Source of the DNA: Bdellovibrionaceae bacterium UBA2316 | GTDB lineage: Bacteria; Bdellovibrionota; Bdellovibrionia; Bdellovibrionales; Bdellovibrionaceae | Assembly: GCA_002345205.1 (NCBI GenBank) | Contig: DDVI01000017.1 | Span: 1 to 64,000 of the forward strand | Direction of reading: 5' to 3' | DNA length: 64,000 nucleotides | Shown here: positions 16,744 to 25,393 of the stretch, piece by piece | Layout of the letters: each line of letters opens with the position of its first letter | How positions within the stretch are numbered: position 1 is the stretch's first letter | The notes under the pieces: model-generated | Told to the model about the DNA's origin: nothing | The model's database searches: none | What the model saw: the letters and a program-made list of their open reading frames with translations, nothing else | Made by a program: the position numbers and the translations under genes

Positions 16744-19722
16744 TTACTCTTGCGGAGCAAACCCGCGACGTAGAGTGTTCTCTGTCACGCAAATAGGCTC
16801 AACAAATTGTTTTAAATAATCAGGGCCGCCAGTTTTTGAACCCACGCCGCTCATTTTAAAACCACCAAATGGATGACGATCAACCATCGCACCGGTGATA
16901 CCACGGTTGATGTACAAGTTTCCGACTTCAAATTCATTTCGAACTTTGGCAATGTTTGCTGGACTTCTAGAGAATAGTCCACCAGTCAGTGCGTATTTTG
17001 TACCGTTCGCAAACTCCAAAGCCTGATCCATGTCTTTGGCTTTAATTAAAGCTAACACCGGACCAAAGATTTCCTCTTGAGCTAAATCGCAATCCGCAGG
17101 TACATCACCGAAAATAGTAGGGGATACAAAGTAGCCTTCTGTGCTTGTTGACGCCGCATGAAGAACTTTATATTGACCAGAATATTTTTGGATTAAACTT
17201 TGGATACGATCGTAAGCTTCTTTGTCGACCACAGGGCCTAAGTAATTTTTAGGATTCAGAACAGAACCCACCGCGATTGATTTAGTCGCTTCCACTAAAC
17301 GTTGAGAGAATTTTTCGTATACGTCTTCAAGAACAATACAGCGGCTAGCGGCAGAACATTTTTGTCCCGCAAAGCCAAATGCGGAATACACGACCGCATC
17401 AACTGCTTCATCCAAATCGGCATCGCTATCGATGATCACTGCGTTCTTACCGCCCATTTCGATGATGCATCGTTTGACATGCTGTTGACCCTTTTGTGTT
17501 ATAGTCGCTTTGTTTAAAATATGAAGACCCACATTCATCGAACCAGTAAAGGCAATCGTGCTTGTCAGCGCGTGGTTCACTAAGTATTCACCGACTACTT
17601 CGCCAAGACCCGGAAGGAATTGAACAGTCCCTGTTGGTAAACCCAGTTCTTTGATCATTTGGTATAGGCTATTTGCCATTAATGAACTTTGTTCTGCCGG
17701 CTTCATGATTACTGTGTTGCCGGTAACCAGGGCCGCCGCTACTTGCCCGCACAGAATCGCAAGAGGAAAATTCCACGGAGCGATGACTAGGCATACGCCA
17801 CGAGGTTTATAGATGTACTGTGATATTTCGCCGGGGACACCGCCGACTTTTAACGGCGCAGCCATTTCTGACATGTGATCCGCATAGTAGTTACAGAAAT
17901 CGATGGCTTCACCGATGTCTCCATCGGCTTCGGCCCACGGTTTACCAACTTCATAGATTTGCGTTGCCATCAATTCCCATTTGCGATCGTGCATCATCTT
18001 AGCTAGTTTACGTAAGTAATCGGCGCGTGTAGCTGCGGGAACTTTTTTCCAAGTCGCAAACGCTTTATGAGATTCTTGAATCGCCGTTTCTGCCATTTCT
18101 TTCGTCGCTAAACCGATTTTCGCCAGAACTTGATTCACGTGTGACGGATTCTCGCGATTTAAGAATTCAGACGTAGTAACTGGTTTGAAATTGATTTCAG
18201 GTAGAACCGTTTTCGTTGTTTCAGGTTTAAAATTCTTCAATGCATCTTGCATCAGCTTACGATTGGCCTCGATCGCAAAATCAGAAAGTGGTTCATTTTG
18301 AAAGCTATGCTGAGCCACTGTTGACTTATACTGACCCGGAGCCGGCGGAGTACCTGTTTTTGGAATTTTCGTCGTAGGGTCTGCCAGCAATTCATCCATT
18401 GATTTGTTTTCTGCGAACTTGCCACGCAACCAAGATTCGTTTGATGTGTTTTCTAAAAGACGGCGAACAAGATACGCCATGCCTGGAATTAATTCACCGA
18501 CCGGGGCGTACTCACGAACTCGATATCCCATTTCTGAGAATGTTTTCTTAATCGGTTCAGCCATACCAAACAACATTTGAATTTCAAATCCATTCTTAGG
18601 AATGTTTTTAGTTTGAGCATAATGTAAGCACGCCGACAACGTACGAACGTTATGCGAAGCAAATGCCGCTTTGATGAATGGGTAGTTATCAATTAAAATT
18701 TTGGCGCAGTATTCGTAATTGGCATCCGATTCTGCTTTCACCGTGTACACAGGAACAGACCAGTTCTTTTGTTCGGAATCGATCGTTTCATAATCCCAGT
18801 AGGCGCCTTTCACCAAACGAACAGTGAATGGAGTCTGACGCGCTTTTGCGAATGCCGATAGATCTTTGATGTCATCACTAGAATCTTTTAAGTACGCCTG
18901 AATCACGCAACCAAAGAATTTGTAACCACGTAATTCTGGTTCCATTAACAATTCTTTGAACACTTCCACGGTTAAATGTTTAACCGAGTACTGTTCCATA
19001 TCAAGGTTCAAGAAAATATTTTTTTCCATTGCTTTTTTGAACAATGGACGAAGGCGATCTTTAACGATGGATTTTGTCTCGTCCCATGCGCGATCGTTAA
19101 TTTGTGAATACAACGCCGACATTTTTACAGATACGTTAACTTTTGGAATCGCACCCTCGGAATCAGAATCTAATAGTGGGTTCGTATCCCACTTTTCAGC
19201 ATCTTTCGCTAAACCATCCATTAGTTCTTGGTATTTGCTTGTGTATTCGGCGGCTTCTTTTTCTGACAACGTGGCTTCACCCAAAATATCTACTGTGAAT
19301 GTCATATTGTTCTTTCGCATTTTCTTTAATACAGAAAGGGCTTCATTCGGATTTTCACCCGTAATGAACATCTTCGCCATCTGAGTTACATTTTTCTTGA
19401 TCGCGCCAGCCATCAGCCCCGGAGCTAAGCTACCTAAACCTAAACCGACATTGAACACGCTAGGTAATTCAGACCCACCTTCGGTGAAGTATTCTTTTAA
19501 ATGTTGCGCGACTTCAGAAGACGAGTTTAAAGAAGGAAGAACATCGACGAAGCGAAACATATTTGTTTTAAATGTCTCATTTTTCATACTCCAGTCCATA
19601 ATGCTGCCGTACCAGAAGTCTTTAGAGAATAAAGAAACTTTGGAATTTGATTCCATTTTTTTTAGAATTTCACTACCAATTTCTACAATACGTTTTTGAT
19701 CAGCATCAGTTGATGTGTGCAT
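16744..19722 (-). CDS. putA: Bifunctional proline dehydrogenase / glutamate semialdehyde dehydrogenase
   Basis: Oxidises proline to glutamate in two steps. Residues about 60-470 are the FAD-dependent proline dehydrogenase barrel, with VRLVKGAYWDYE and the FAD/proline-binding ENTSNESWLRGKF region. Residues about 530-985 are the NAD-dependent P5C dehydrogenase, with the nucleophile in GFAGQKCSAASR, the general base Glu in IIEMGGKNA and the Rossmann FTGSMNVG. At 992 residues it lacks the N-terminal ribbon-helix-helix DNA-binding domain of E. coli PutA, so it is a catalytic-only short form that cannot repress its own gene. It is the last gene of a minus-strand run with the FAH-family and histidine phosphatase genes. 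A 35-base gap separates it from the FAH gene. Confidence 0.96.
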   Translation of the reverse strand: MHTSTDADQKRIVEIGSEILKKMESNSKVSLFSKDFWYGSIMDWSMKNETFKTNMFRFVDVLPSLNSSSEVAQHLKEYFTEGGSELPSVFNVGLGLGSLAPGLMAGAIKKNVTQMAKMFITGENPNEALSVLKKMRKNNMTFTVDILGEATLSEKEAAEYTSKYQELMDGLAKDAEKWDTNPLLDSDSEGAIPKVNVSVKMSALYSQINDRAWDETKSIVKDRLRPLFKKAMEKNIFLNLDMEQYSVKHLTVEVFKELLMEPELRGYKFFGCVIQAYLKDSSDDIKDLSAFAKARQTPFTVRLVKGAYWDYETIDSEQKNWSVPVYTVKAESDANYEYCAKILIDNYPFIKAAFASHNVRTLSACLHYAQTKNIPKNGFEIQMLFGMAEPIKKTFSEMGYRVREYAPVGELIPGMAYLVRRLLENTSNESWLRGKFAENKSMDELLADPTTKIPKTGTPPAPGQYKSTVAQHSFQNEPLSDFAIEANRKLMQDALKNFKPETTKTVLPEINFKPVTTSEFLNRENPSHVNQVLAKIGLATKEMAETAIQESHKAFATWKKVPAATRADYLRKLAKMMHDRKWELMATQIYEVGKPWAEADGDIGEAIDFCNYYADHMSEMAAPLKVGGVPGEISQYIYKPRGVCLVIAPWNFPLAILCGQVAAALVTGNTVIMKPAEQSSLMANSLYQMIKELGLPTGTVQFLPGLGEVVGEYLVNHALTSTIAFTGSMNVGLHILNKATITQKGQQHVKRCIIEMGGKNAVIIDSDADLDEAVDAVVYSAFGFAGQKCSAASRCIVLEDVYEKFSQRLVEATKSIAVGSVLNPKNYLGPVVDKEAYDRIQSLIQKYSGQYKVLHAASTSTEGYFVSPTIFGDVPADCDLAQEEIFGPVLALIKAKDMDQALEFANGTKYALTGGLFSRSPANIAKVRNEFEVGNLYINRGITGAMVDRHPFGGFKMSGVGSKTGGPDYLKQFVEPICVTENTLRRGFAPQE

Positions 19723-19757
19723 AGCCGTTTCCTTTGAGGTTTAGATATAGAGAATTG

Positions 19758-20342
19758 TTACTCTATTTTCAGAGTCCACTCAATAAGGATTTGCTGTTTT
19801 TGGTTTTTTAGCATGGATTTTAGGACATCGCCTTTTTGGATAGAACCCACGCCAGCAGGGGTTCCTGAAAGCAATATATCGCCCTCTGATACCGGGACGT
19901 GCCGTTTTAAAAAAGACACAAGGTCGGGCAGTTTGAAAATCATTAAATTCTGGTCGCCCACCTGTTTAGTTTGCCCGTTAATCTGCAATTCGAATGTATA
20001 TATTTCATTGGAATCAAATGGAATCCAAGGCGAGATTGGGCAGGAGCCTTTAAATGATTTAGCTAGCGTCCAGGGTTCTCCTTTAGCTTTTAGGGCATTT
20101 TGTCGCTCTCGATCCGTTAAATCTAAAGCTAATGCGATATGAGACAAGCGTAATTTTTCATCAAAACGAAAGGCCATTTCGAGTTCATGGTGCAGCGATA
20201 AAACCGCATCCGGGTACGTCATTCTGGATCCATGAACGATGCACGCCGAAGACTTTAAGAAAAACAAAGGCTGTGATGGAACGGTATTGCCTAACTCTTT
20301 TGCGTGATCTGCGTAGTTGCGCCCAACACACCAAATACTCAT
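19758..20342 (-). CDS. Fumarylacetoacetate hydrolase (FAH) family protein
   Basis: A compact 194-residue member of the FAH superfamily (2-oxo acid hydrolases and decarboxylases). Visible family motifs are the start CVGRNYADHAKE, the metal-binding HHELEMAF (Glu residues bind Mg), a lysine in AKSFKGSCPIS and GDILLSGTPAGVG near the C-terminus. The length matches YcgM-type single-domain members, which act on acylpyruvates or oxaloacetate. The start overlaps the stop of the histidine phosphatase gene by 4 bases, so they are coupled. With PutA downstream, a role in amino-acid catabolism or in removing reactive oxo acids is plausible but inferred. Confidence 0.9.
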   Translation of the reverse strand: MSIWCVGRNYADHAKELGNTVPSQPLFFLKSSACIVHGSRMTYPDAVLSLHHELEMAFRFDEKLRLSHIALALDLTDRERQNALKAKGEPWTLAKSFKGSCPISPWIPFDSNEIYTFELQINGQTKQVGDQNLMIFKLPDLVSFLKRHVPVSEGDILLSGTPAGVGSIQKGDVLKSMLKNQKQQILIEWTLKIE

Positions 20343-20836
20343 ATACGATTAAAATCCATTAAGTGCCATAGATCTGACTTGGTAAAATACATATATTGCC
20401 CACTCGGCCAGCTGGCGTATTTAGGTTGAGATAAATCGGTCGAACTTTCAACGATAGAGATAAATTCTTCGGCCCAATCTTGATGAGTGCAAACGTAAAC
20501 CGTCGGTGGATTTTTAGGTGAGTCGGGAATGTCGAGCTGAAAACCAACTAAAAATTCTTGGACTCTAAGTCGAAAATCTTTTGTGGATTCGTTATCCGTG
20601 CGTAAATCCAGTAATGGAGTAGACGTAATTTCTAATCGAGTCTGCTCAGCGACAAAAGACAATGTTTCGCGTGTGCGTTTACGAGGTGAGCAAAATAGAT
20701 GGGTGGGTGGAGGTAGTTTTTTAGTTTGAATCAGGTGCACTAAATTACGCGCTTGATTCAAGCCAGCTGTCGATAAAGAGCAGTCTGCTATCATTTCCGA
20801 GCTTTTTTCAGCATGTCTAAATAAAATAAAATTCAA
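20339..20836 (-). CDS. Histidine phosphatase (SixA/phosphoglycerate mutase-like)
   Basis: A 165-residue member of the histidine phosphatase superfamily, short like SixA. The catalytic motif is FRHAEKS near the N-terminus (His9). A second part, SPRKRTRETL, carries a phosphate-binding Arg, and the second catalytic His is probably in CTHQDW near residue 118. SixA dephosphorylates histidine-phosphotransfer domains in E. coli, but no such partner is nearby, so the substrate is open. It is the first gene of the phosphatase-FAH-PutA run, divergent from Hsp33 across a 63-base gap. Confidence 0.85.
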   Translation of the reverse strand: MNFILFRHAEKSSEMIADCSLSTAGLNQARNLVHLIQTKKLPPPTHLFCSPRKRTRETLSFVAEQTRLEITSTPLLDLRTDNESTKDFRLRVQEFLVGFQLDIPDSPKNPPTVYVCTHQDWAEEFISIVESSTDLSQPKYASWPSGQYMYFTKSDLWHLMDFNRI

Positions 20837-20899
20837 ACCGAACCTCGCTAATATTTTGACTCTAAATCCTGTGAATCATGGTTTCAATCGAAATTAGCG

Positions 20900-21832
20900 A
20901 TGGACAGAATTTTAAAAAAATGTTTGACTCAAAACCCTATGGAAAAAGTCCACCGTTTTGTATCCAACGATTTCACGATTCGTGCAGCCGCCGTTAACGC
21001 CACTGAGGTTGTAAAGGAAATGCAACGAATTCAAAATACAAGTCCGCTGCCAACGATGGCGGTCGGTCGTGCTATGGTCGGTGCTTTGTTATTAGCCAGC
21101 CATTTAAAAGAAAAACAGCAAGTGGGATTATATTTTCGCGGTGACGGTCCAATGGGCCGCGTATTTGCGGAGGCTCATTTCGAAGGTCAAGTTCGTGGTT
21201 ATACTCCGCATACCTATTACGAACCGGCCAAGTATGCTTCGGGTTTAAAATTAAAAGAACATATTGGCCAGGGTACATTGTCAGTGACTCGGCATTTGCC
21301 ATTCCAAAAGCAACCCCATCACGGTACGGTGGAAATGGTGACTTCTGAAATCGGTGAAGACATTGGCCATTACCTGATGCAGTCCCACCAAATCCGCTCG
21401 ATTATTTCGTTGGGTGTTTATTTGGATACCTACGGGAAAGTTCAATCGGCTGGTGGTGTACTGATCGAAGTCATGCCGGGTGTTGGGGATGATGTTGTCG
21501 ATCTGTTATTGAAAAATTCTCAAGATGTTAAAACCTCGATGTCGGAAGAAATTCTAAAGGGAGGACATCCCGTAGAATTCTTAAAGCCCTATCTTAAAGG
21601 TATAGAGTTTTCTGAGTTGGATCACAATTATCCAATTAGCTACTATTGCCCATGCAACGAAGAACGGGTCGTGCGCGCCCTAGAAACGCTCGGAATCGAA
21701 GAACTTGACGATATGATCGCTAAAAATGAAACGGCCCAGGTTATGTGTCAGATGTGCGGAAAGCCGTATGATGTGGCGCCGGATAAGCTGACGGAGATTA
21801 AGAACAAACTCTATCGCCAGACTTTGAATTAA
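20900..21832 (+). CDS. hslO: Hsp33 redox-regulated chaperone
   Basis: A cytoplasmic holdase switched on by oxidation. The four zinc-binding cysteines are present near the C-terminus: CPC followed about 95 bases later by CQMC in VMCQMCGKPYD. Their oxidation to disulphides exposes the substrate site. The N-terminal domain has the family stretches FVSNDFTIRAAAVNAT and the Gly-rich RGDGPMGRVFAEA. The length (310) is normal. An alternative start at Met14 (20939, MEKVHRFV) gives a protein closer to E. coli in its N-terminus. A terminator follows at 21930. Confidence 0.94.
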   Translation: MDRILKKCLTQNPMEKVHRFVSNDFTIRAAAVNATEVVKEMQRIQNTSPLPTMAVGRAMVGALLLASHLKEKQQVGLYFRGDGPMGRVFAEAHFEGQVRGYTPHTYYEPAKYASGLKLKEHIGQGTLSVTRHLPFQKQPHHGTVEMVTSEIGEDIGHYLMQSHQIRSIISLGVYLDTYGKVQSAGGVLIEVMPGVGDDVVDLLLKNSQDVKTSMSEEILKGGHPVEFLKPYLKGIEFSELDHNYPISYYCPCNEERVVRALETLGIEELDDMIAKNETAQVMCQMCGKPYDVAPDKLTEIKNKLYRQTLN

Positions 21833-21929
21833 ACGGTCTCTTTCGGTTTTGACCGTACGGTCTTCTGTGTCGGCAGCGGAAGCGGTTCCGGTCCTGTGTC
21901 CGGTTTGCTAATAAATATAGATTTTGAAA

Positions 21930-21966
21930 TAAAAAAAAGCCAGGCGATTCACCAGGCTTTTTTTTG
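21930..21966. terminator. Bidirectional intrinsic terminator after hslO
   Basis: A run of eight A, the imperfect stem AGCC..GGCT around AGGCGATTCACCA, then a run of nine T. It can end hslO on the plus strand and the convergent lipoprotein gene on the minus strand. Confidence 0.85.
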
Positions 21967-22013
21967 TTTACAGGACTTCGAAGTTTCTTACCGACACCGT
22001 TTCCGGTAGATTG

Positions 22014-22580
22014 TTAGTTCGTTTTCACAGCTGCTTGACGCGACTTCATCTCGGTCTTGCAGATTTGTACTTTCTCTTCGTACTCATCTTCACGAGTCAT
22101 CAGTACTTTTTTATACCCTTTAAAGCGATCTAAACGATCTTTAAGAAACTCTTCGGATACTCCAACCAGTTTATCTTTTTCGTCTAAACCGATTTTAAAT
22201 TCGTCTTCTTTGTCGGTGATGCGATCCATGGGCTCTGTCCATTTTAATTTGCCGTCGCCGCCAAATTTAGGGTCGGATAGGTCGGATTTACACTGTCTTA
22301 GAACGCCGTAAAGGCCTAATGATCCGTATTTGCGGTTGCCATAGACACGGTCTTCAAGTTCGTAAACTTCGATTTGAATACGGCGTAACTCTTCGTTCAT
22401 TTGGACTTTCTTTTGAACTACGAGGTTACCGTCTTTTACGCCGACGCTGGTGTCGCCCGTAATTTGACCGTGGTTTTTGATCTCAGTTTCGATTTTCTCT
22501 GCTTTGTGAGGATTGCTTTTACATTGAGTTAAAGCCATCACTGCTAAACTTGCTACGAACAATTGAACTAACGTTTTCAT
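22014..22580 (-). CDS. Small lipoprotein with helical mature part, unknown
   Basis: A 188-residue protein. The signal peptide ends with MALTQC, an acceptable lipobox, so Cys20 is likely lipidated. The rest is highly charged, with Lys and Glu heptads (EELRRIQIEVYELEDR) that suggest a periplasmic coiled coil of about 100 residues, and one Cys pair that may form a disulphide. A ribosome site (AAGGAG) precedes the ATG. It is divergent from the small exported protein gene at 22708. Function is not recognised. Confidence 0.7.
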   Translation of the reverse strand: MKTLVQLFVASLAVMALTQCKSNPHKAEKIETEIKNHGQITGDTSVGVKDGNLVVQKKVQMNEELRRIQIEVYELEDRVYGNRKYGSLGLYGVLRQCKSDLSDPKFGGDGKLKWTEPMDRITDKEDEFKIGLDEKDKLVGVSEEFLKDRLDRFKGYKKVLMTREDEYEEKVQICKTEMKSRQAAVKTN

Positions 22581-22707
22581 GCAATCTCCTTATAGATTGA
22601 TGTTGTGTTACCCTGTTAAGATTACAGTGGGAAAAGGCAAGGTCAATAGAATCTCCTTGTGCGTTTTTTCAAATGGTATTACATCTGACCAAAGGGCGGA
22701 GTTAATT

Positions 22708-23163
22708 ATGTTTAAAGCATTACGGTTCATTATTTGTATCTTTTTAACATCTTCTTGTAACTCAGCGTGGGCGGACTTTTGTTTCGATAACACAAATCAA
22801 AACGGAGTGATGTCTCAGCAAATCTGTTTCAAAGAGATCAAAGTTTTGAAACAAGGCACTCGTGATCAAAAAGTATATTTAAAGACTTCGGACATCGAAG
22901 ATATTTTTACCTTCCAAAAAATTGAAGCCACGACAAGCGGTTTCACTGCTCAAGTCCGCGGGGATTATATCAATTATTCTGAAAATTGTGGACTTACGAT
23001 TTTAAGCCGTTTTGATTTCCGCTTCGTATTAAATTCGCAATATCAATACGTACATTCAAAAGCGAATGTTGTAGATATTAATTATAAGTACACACCGGAC
23101 AGCTGTCAGGTGAAGGCGAAGGCCGATACTGAAAAGTATACGGCGCGAAATCCTGTGAATTAA
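22708..23163 (+). CDS. Small exported protein, unknown
   Basis: The frame is open from 22579, but the ATG at 22708 has a GGGCGGAG ribosome site and directly opens a signal peptide (hydrophobic core FIICIFLTSSC, cut after AWA). The mature part is about 129 residues with four Cys residues, likely two disulphides, and alternates beta-type segments. It resembles a small periplasmic beta-sandwich. No family is recognised. No terminator is visible right after the stop. Confidence 0.62.
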   Translation: MFKALRFIICIFLTSSCNSAWADFCFDNTNQNGVMSQQICFKEIKVLKQGTRDQKVYLKTSDIEDIFTFQKIEATTSGFTAQVRGDYINYSENCGLTILSRFDFRFVLNSQYQYVHSKANVVDINYKYTPDSCQVKAKADTEKYTARNPVN

Positions 23164-24005
23164 CCGGAGATCTTTCCGTTGACGGCGGCGGTTTCTGTTG
23201 TCGTCCCGTAACCCCCAACCGCTGCCGATAAACCGGCTGCCCCGATAGTTGATCGGGAAATAATAAATCTCATAAGAAAAATTGATATAAATAAGCGGAA
23301 CTTATACAGAATCATAGTACTACTCGAGAGACAAACCAGCACCAAAGGCTAGTCATTTCAGCGATTTACCTAGACCACAACGACACCATTTTTGTAACCG
23401 ATTGAAATCACACTGTAAAACAAGTTGGCAAGTGTCTTGCTTTATAACAATGGCAAGACCTACCAAGCTACTCTCAGCTACAGTCGTGGCGATCCATACG
23501 AGAGAAAGCGAAATACCTTCCAACGAATCCAATCTTAAACTGGAAGAGGAGAAAGAAAACTCCTCTCACCAGGCTCGTCTTTTTTCGGCCCGTTGAAAAC
23601 CGGCCATCTGACTTCGTTGGGCGCTTTTCAAAATCCCTCCAACGTAGTTGAACCAAAGGTTCACCTTCGGTGAAGTCGCTATGCCTCCGGGCTTTTTAAA
23701 AGCGTCTGCCTCGCATCTGACCGATTTTGAACGGGCCTCCATTCCGAGCGACTGGTGATTTTTTTGGGGGATTTCGTAGCGGCGTTTTTGGTTAAACTGT
23801 TGGTGTAAAAAAATGAGACAGTGAAAGATTCGAGAAATTAGCAGGTTAGGTGATCTTGTTTAATCTTTGAATGAAAATCTCAAAAACGAACAGGTTTTGA
23901 GGTGTCTTTAGGGCTCCTAAAAATACTTCGTCCTTTCATGATCTTAGCTTTGATTTTATTCGAGTGTCCCAATTTGGTATCGATGTTGCGATAGTCTATT
24001 TTCGA
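23164..24005. other. 840-base intergenic region with nested inverted repeats
   Basis: I see no convincing gene here: the open frames have no ribosome site, odd codon choice and no recognisable motif. The part from 23587 to 23737 is strongly palindromic. The outermost pair is GGCCCGTT (23587-23594) with AACGGGCC (23730-23737). Inside is CGCTTTT (23622-23628) with AAAAGCG (23698-23704), and at the centre a 6-bp hairpin TTCACC-TTC-GGTGAA (about 23660-23674). The 8-mer CATCTGAC occurs in both arms. This could be a structured RNA, an intergenic palindromic repeat or a mobile-element relic. Confidence 0.5.
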
Positions 24006-24635
24006 ATGCGTAATTGGTATCACTCTTTATATGTAGTACTCGTATCTGTTGTTTTGCTCGTCTTCGTGCAAGCCTGTGCGCCTAAGTCGCAAGAGGATTG
24101 TGGATTTGTTCAAAACGTTTATGGAGAACGAATTTCCTGGAAAGGGAATCTTCCTATCGTTATGAAGATTCATGAATCTGTTCCGGCAGAATATCAAGAC
24201 TCTCTTATTCAAGCCGCTGAAGTTTGGAACAAAGCCTACGGAAAAACTCTAATCAGTATCAGGAAGACAGATATTGTTAAGGGCCCTACAGTTTCAATGA
24301 AGGATACGGAAAATGTAATTTATTTCTATCCGAACTGGGAAGCTAATAAAACTACAGAGCAAGCTCGTACCAGTGTGTACTGGTTAGGGGATGCGATTAA
24401 AGAAGCCGACATTCGCATCAATGCTAAAGACTTTCAATACTACGATCTGGCGCTTAATAACAAAGGTGCCGCTAAAATTAATATCCAAGCCCTTGTCATT
24501 CATGAAATGGGGCACGTACTTGGTTTAAAACATAAAGACGCCGACGCCAGTGTAATGGCGACGTATTTAGCCAGCCAGAGTGACCGAGTAGAAATTGCAC
24601 AAACAGACAAAAAATCACTGACTTGCGAGTATTAG
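24006..24635 (+). CDS. Lipoprotein zinc metalloprotease (matrixin-like)
   Basis: The zinc site HEMGHVLGLKH (His166, Glu167, His170, His176) is the HExxHxxGxxH signature of metzincins of the M10/matrixin type. A Met follows about eight residues later (SVMATYL), consistent with the Met-turn. The N-terminus from Met at 24006 is a lipoprotein signal with lipobox FVQAC. The GTG at 23964 would put 14 extra residues before it, so I chose 24006, though a ribosome site is weak in both cases. The protein is about 209 residues, as expected for a bare catalytic domain. It is probably an envelope-anchored endopeptidase; the substrate is unknown. Confidence 0.85.
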   Translation: MRNWYHSLYVVLVSVVLLVFVQACAPKSQEDCGFVQNVYGERISWKGNLPIVMKIHESVPAEYQDSLIQAAEVWNKAYGKTLISIRKTDIVKGPTVSMKDTENVIYFYPNWEANKTTEQARTSVYWLGDAIKEADIRINAKDFQYYDLALNNKGAAKINIQALVIHEMGHVLGLKHKDADASVMATYLASQSDRVEIAQTDKKSLTCEY

Positions 24636-24764
24636 ACAGGTTCTTGCGGAAAAACAAAGAAGTTTGATAAAAATTTCTATTGAGAATTGCTGAAATTTTG
24701 AGCTAGACTAGACTAGTTGTGCTCTGAAAAACGAGCTGAAAAGCCCTAGACCAACGAGGTAAAT

Positions 24765-25022
24765 ATGAAAACAGAATTGCGATTGATGGACGTTACGGAT
24801 GCAACAGCGGAATCTTTAGTTGGCCTTTCTAATAACTTAATTTCTAACGAATTTGATACGGGTGTAGCGAATACGCTGGTCTATAACGAAATGTCAGACG
24901 TTCCGGTAAGCTCGCGAACGGAATTAGAAACGCTTAAAGAAAATATGATGGTTTTAAAAGATCTAAGTGATCGTCTTTCCTTCTTATCTAAGGAAGTTAA
25001 ATATCTAATGAATCTAAAGTAA
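24765..25022 (+). CDS. Small cytoplasmic protein, unknown
   Basis: An 85-residue acidic protein with no signal or membrane segment. The C-terminal half is predicted to be helical with leucine spacing (LETLKENMMVLKDLSDRLSF), suggesting a short coiled coil. There is a good ribosome site (CGAGGTAA) before the ATG. A terminator-like hairpin lies after it at 25060. No family recognised. Confidence 0.6.
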   Translation: MKTELRLMDVTDATAESLVGLSNNLISNEFDTGVANTLVYNEMSDVPVSSRTELETLKENMMVLKDLSDRLSFLSKEVKYLMNLK

Positions 25023-25059
25023 TCTACTTTAGGAATCCTTAAAGTCATAAAACAAATCT

Positions 25060-25092
25060 ACCGAAGTAAAGTTAATGCTTCGGTATTTTTTT
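25060..25092 (+). terminator. Terminator-like hairpin overlapping the next start codon
   Basis: Stem ACCGAAG (25060-25066) / CTTCGGT (25078-25084) with an 11-base loop, then ATTTTTTTG. The ATG of the next gene (25075) lies in the loop and the T run encodes part of its signal peptide. Confidence 0.6.
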
Positions 25093-25374
25093 GTCTTTTT
25101 CTTACTAGTGAATCAGAGCCTTTGGGCCGAGTATCGCGTTTTTGAGCTCGAGATTACGGCTTATGAAGAGGCCGAAGAGATTGGTAAACGAGTTGTGGTT
25201 TCTACCCTCGATCCTGAACAGTACCGTGGTTATCATAGTGTTCAGCCGAACGAGAAAATTCGCTATATCAGTACATGGCGCTGCCGGGGGCGAACGGCAG
25301 GTAAGGACTATTGTCCTAATCCTAAAGCCAAGACTGATGCGGAAGAACCAGCGATACCTTCAGAAAACAAGTAA
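25075..25374 (+). CDS. Small exported protein, unknown
   Basis: A 99-residue product. The first 18 residues are a signal peptide (hydrophobic core YFFVFFLLV, then SLWA as cut site). The mature part is about 80 residues, hydrophilic, with two Cys residues (WRC and YC) that could form one disulphide, and a Pro/Glu-rich tail. The start codon lies within a terminator-like hairpin, so expression may depend on read-through from the upstream gene. It is 19 bases before the coiled-coil gene. No family recognised. Confidence 0.5.
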   Translation: MLRYFFVFFLLVNQSLWAEYRVFELEITAYEEAEEIGKRVVVSTLDPEQYRGYHSVQPNEKIRYISTWRCRGRTAGKDYCPNPKAKTDAEEPAIPSENK

Positions 25375-25393
25375 GCTCTGCTAGTATGGGATT

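Noticed and set aside
23160..23345. A 61-codon minus-strand frame after the small exported protein gene.
   Set aside because: No ribosome site, low-complexity Gly/Ala/Thr composition and location in the palindromic intergenic region.
23451..23596. Start MARPTK in the plus frame, which resembles REP-type transposases.
   Set aside because: Only the first few residues match and the rest diverges; too short to support a remnant.
23474..23656. A 60-codon minus-strand frame through the palindromic region.
   Set aside because: It runs through nested inverted repeats and has no ribosome site; likely chance.
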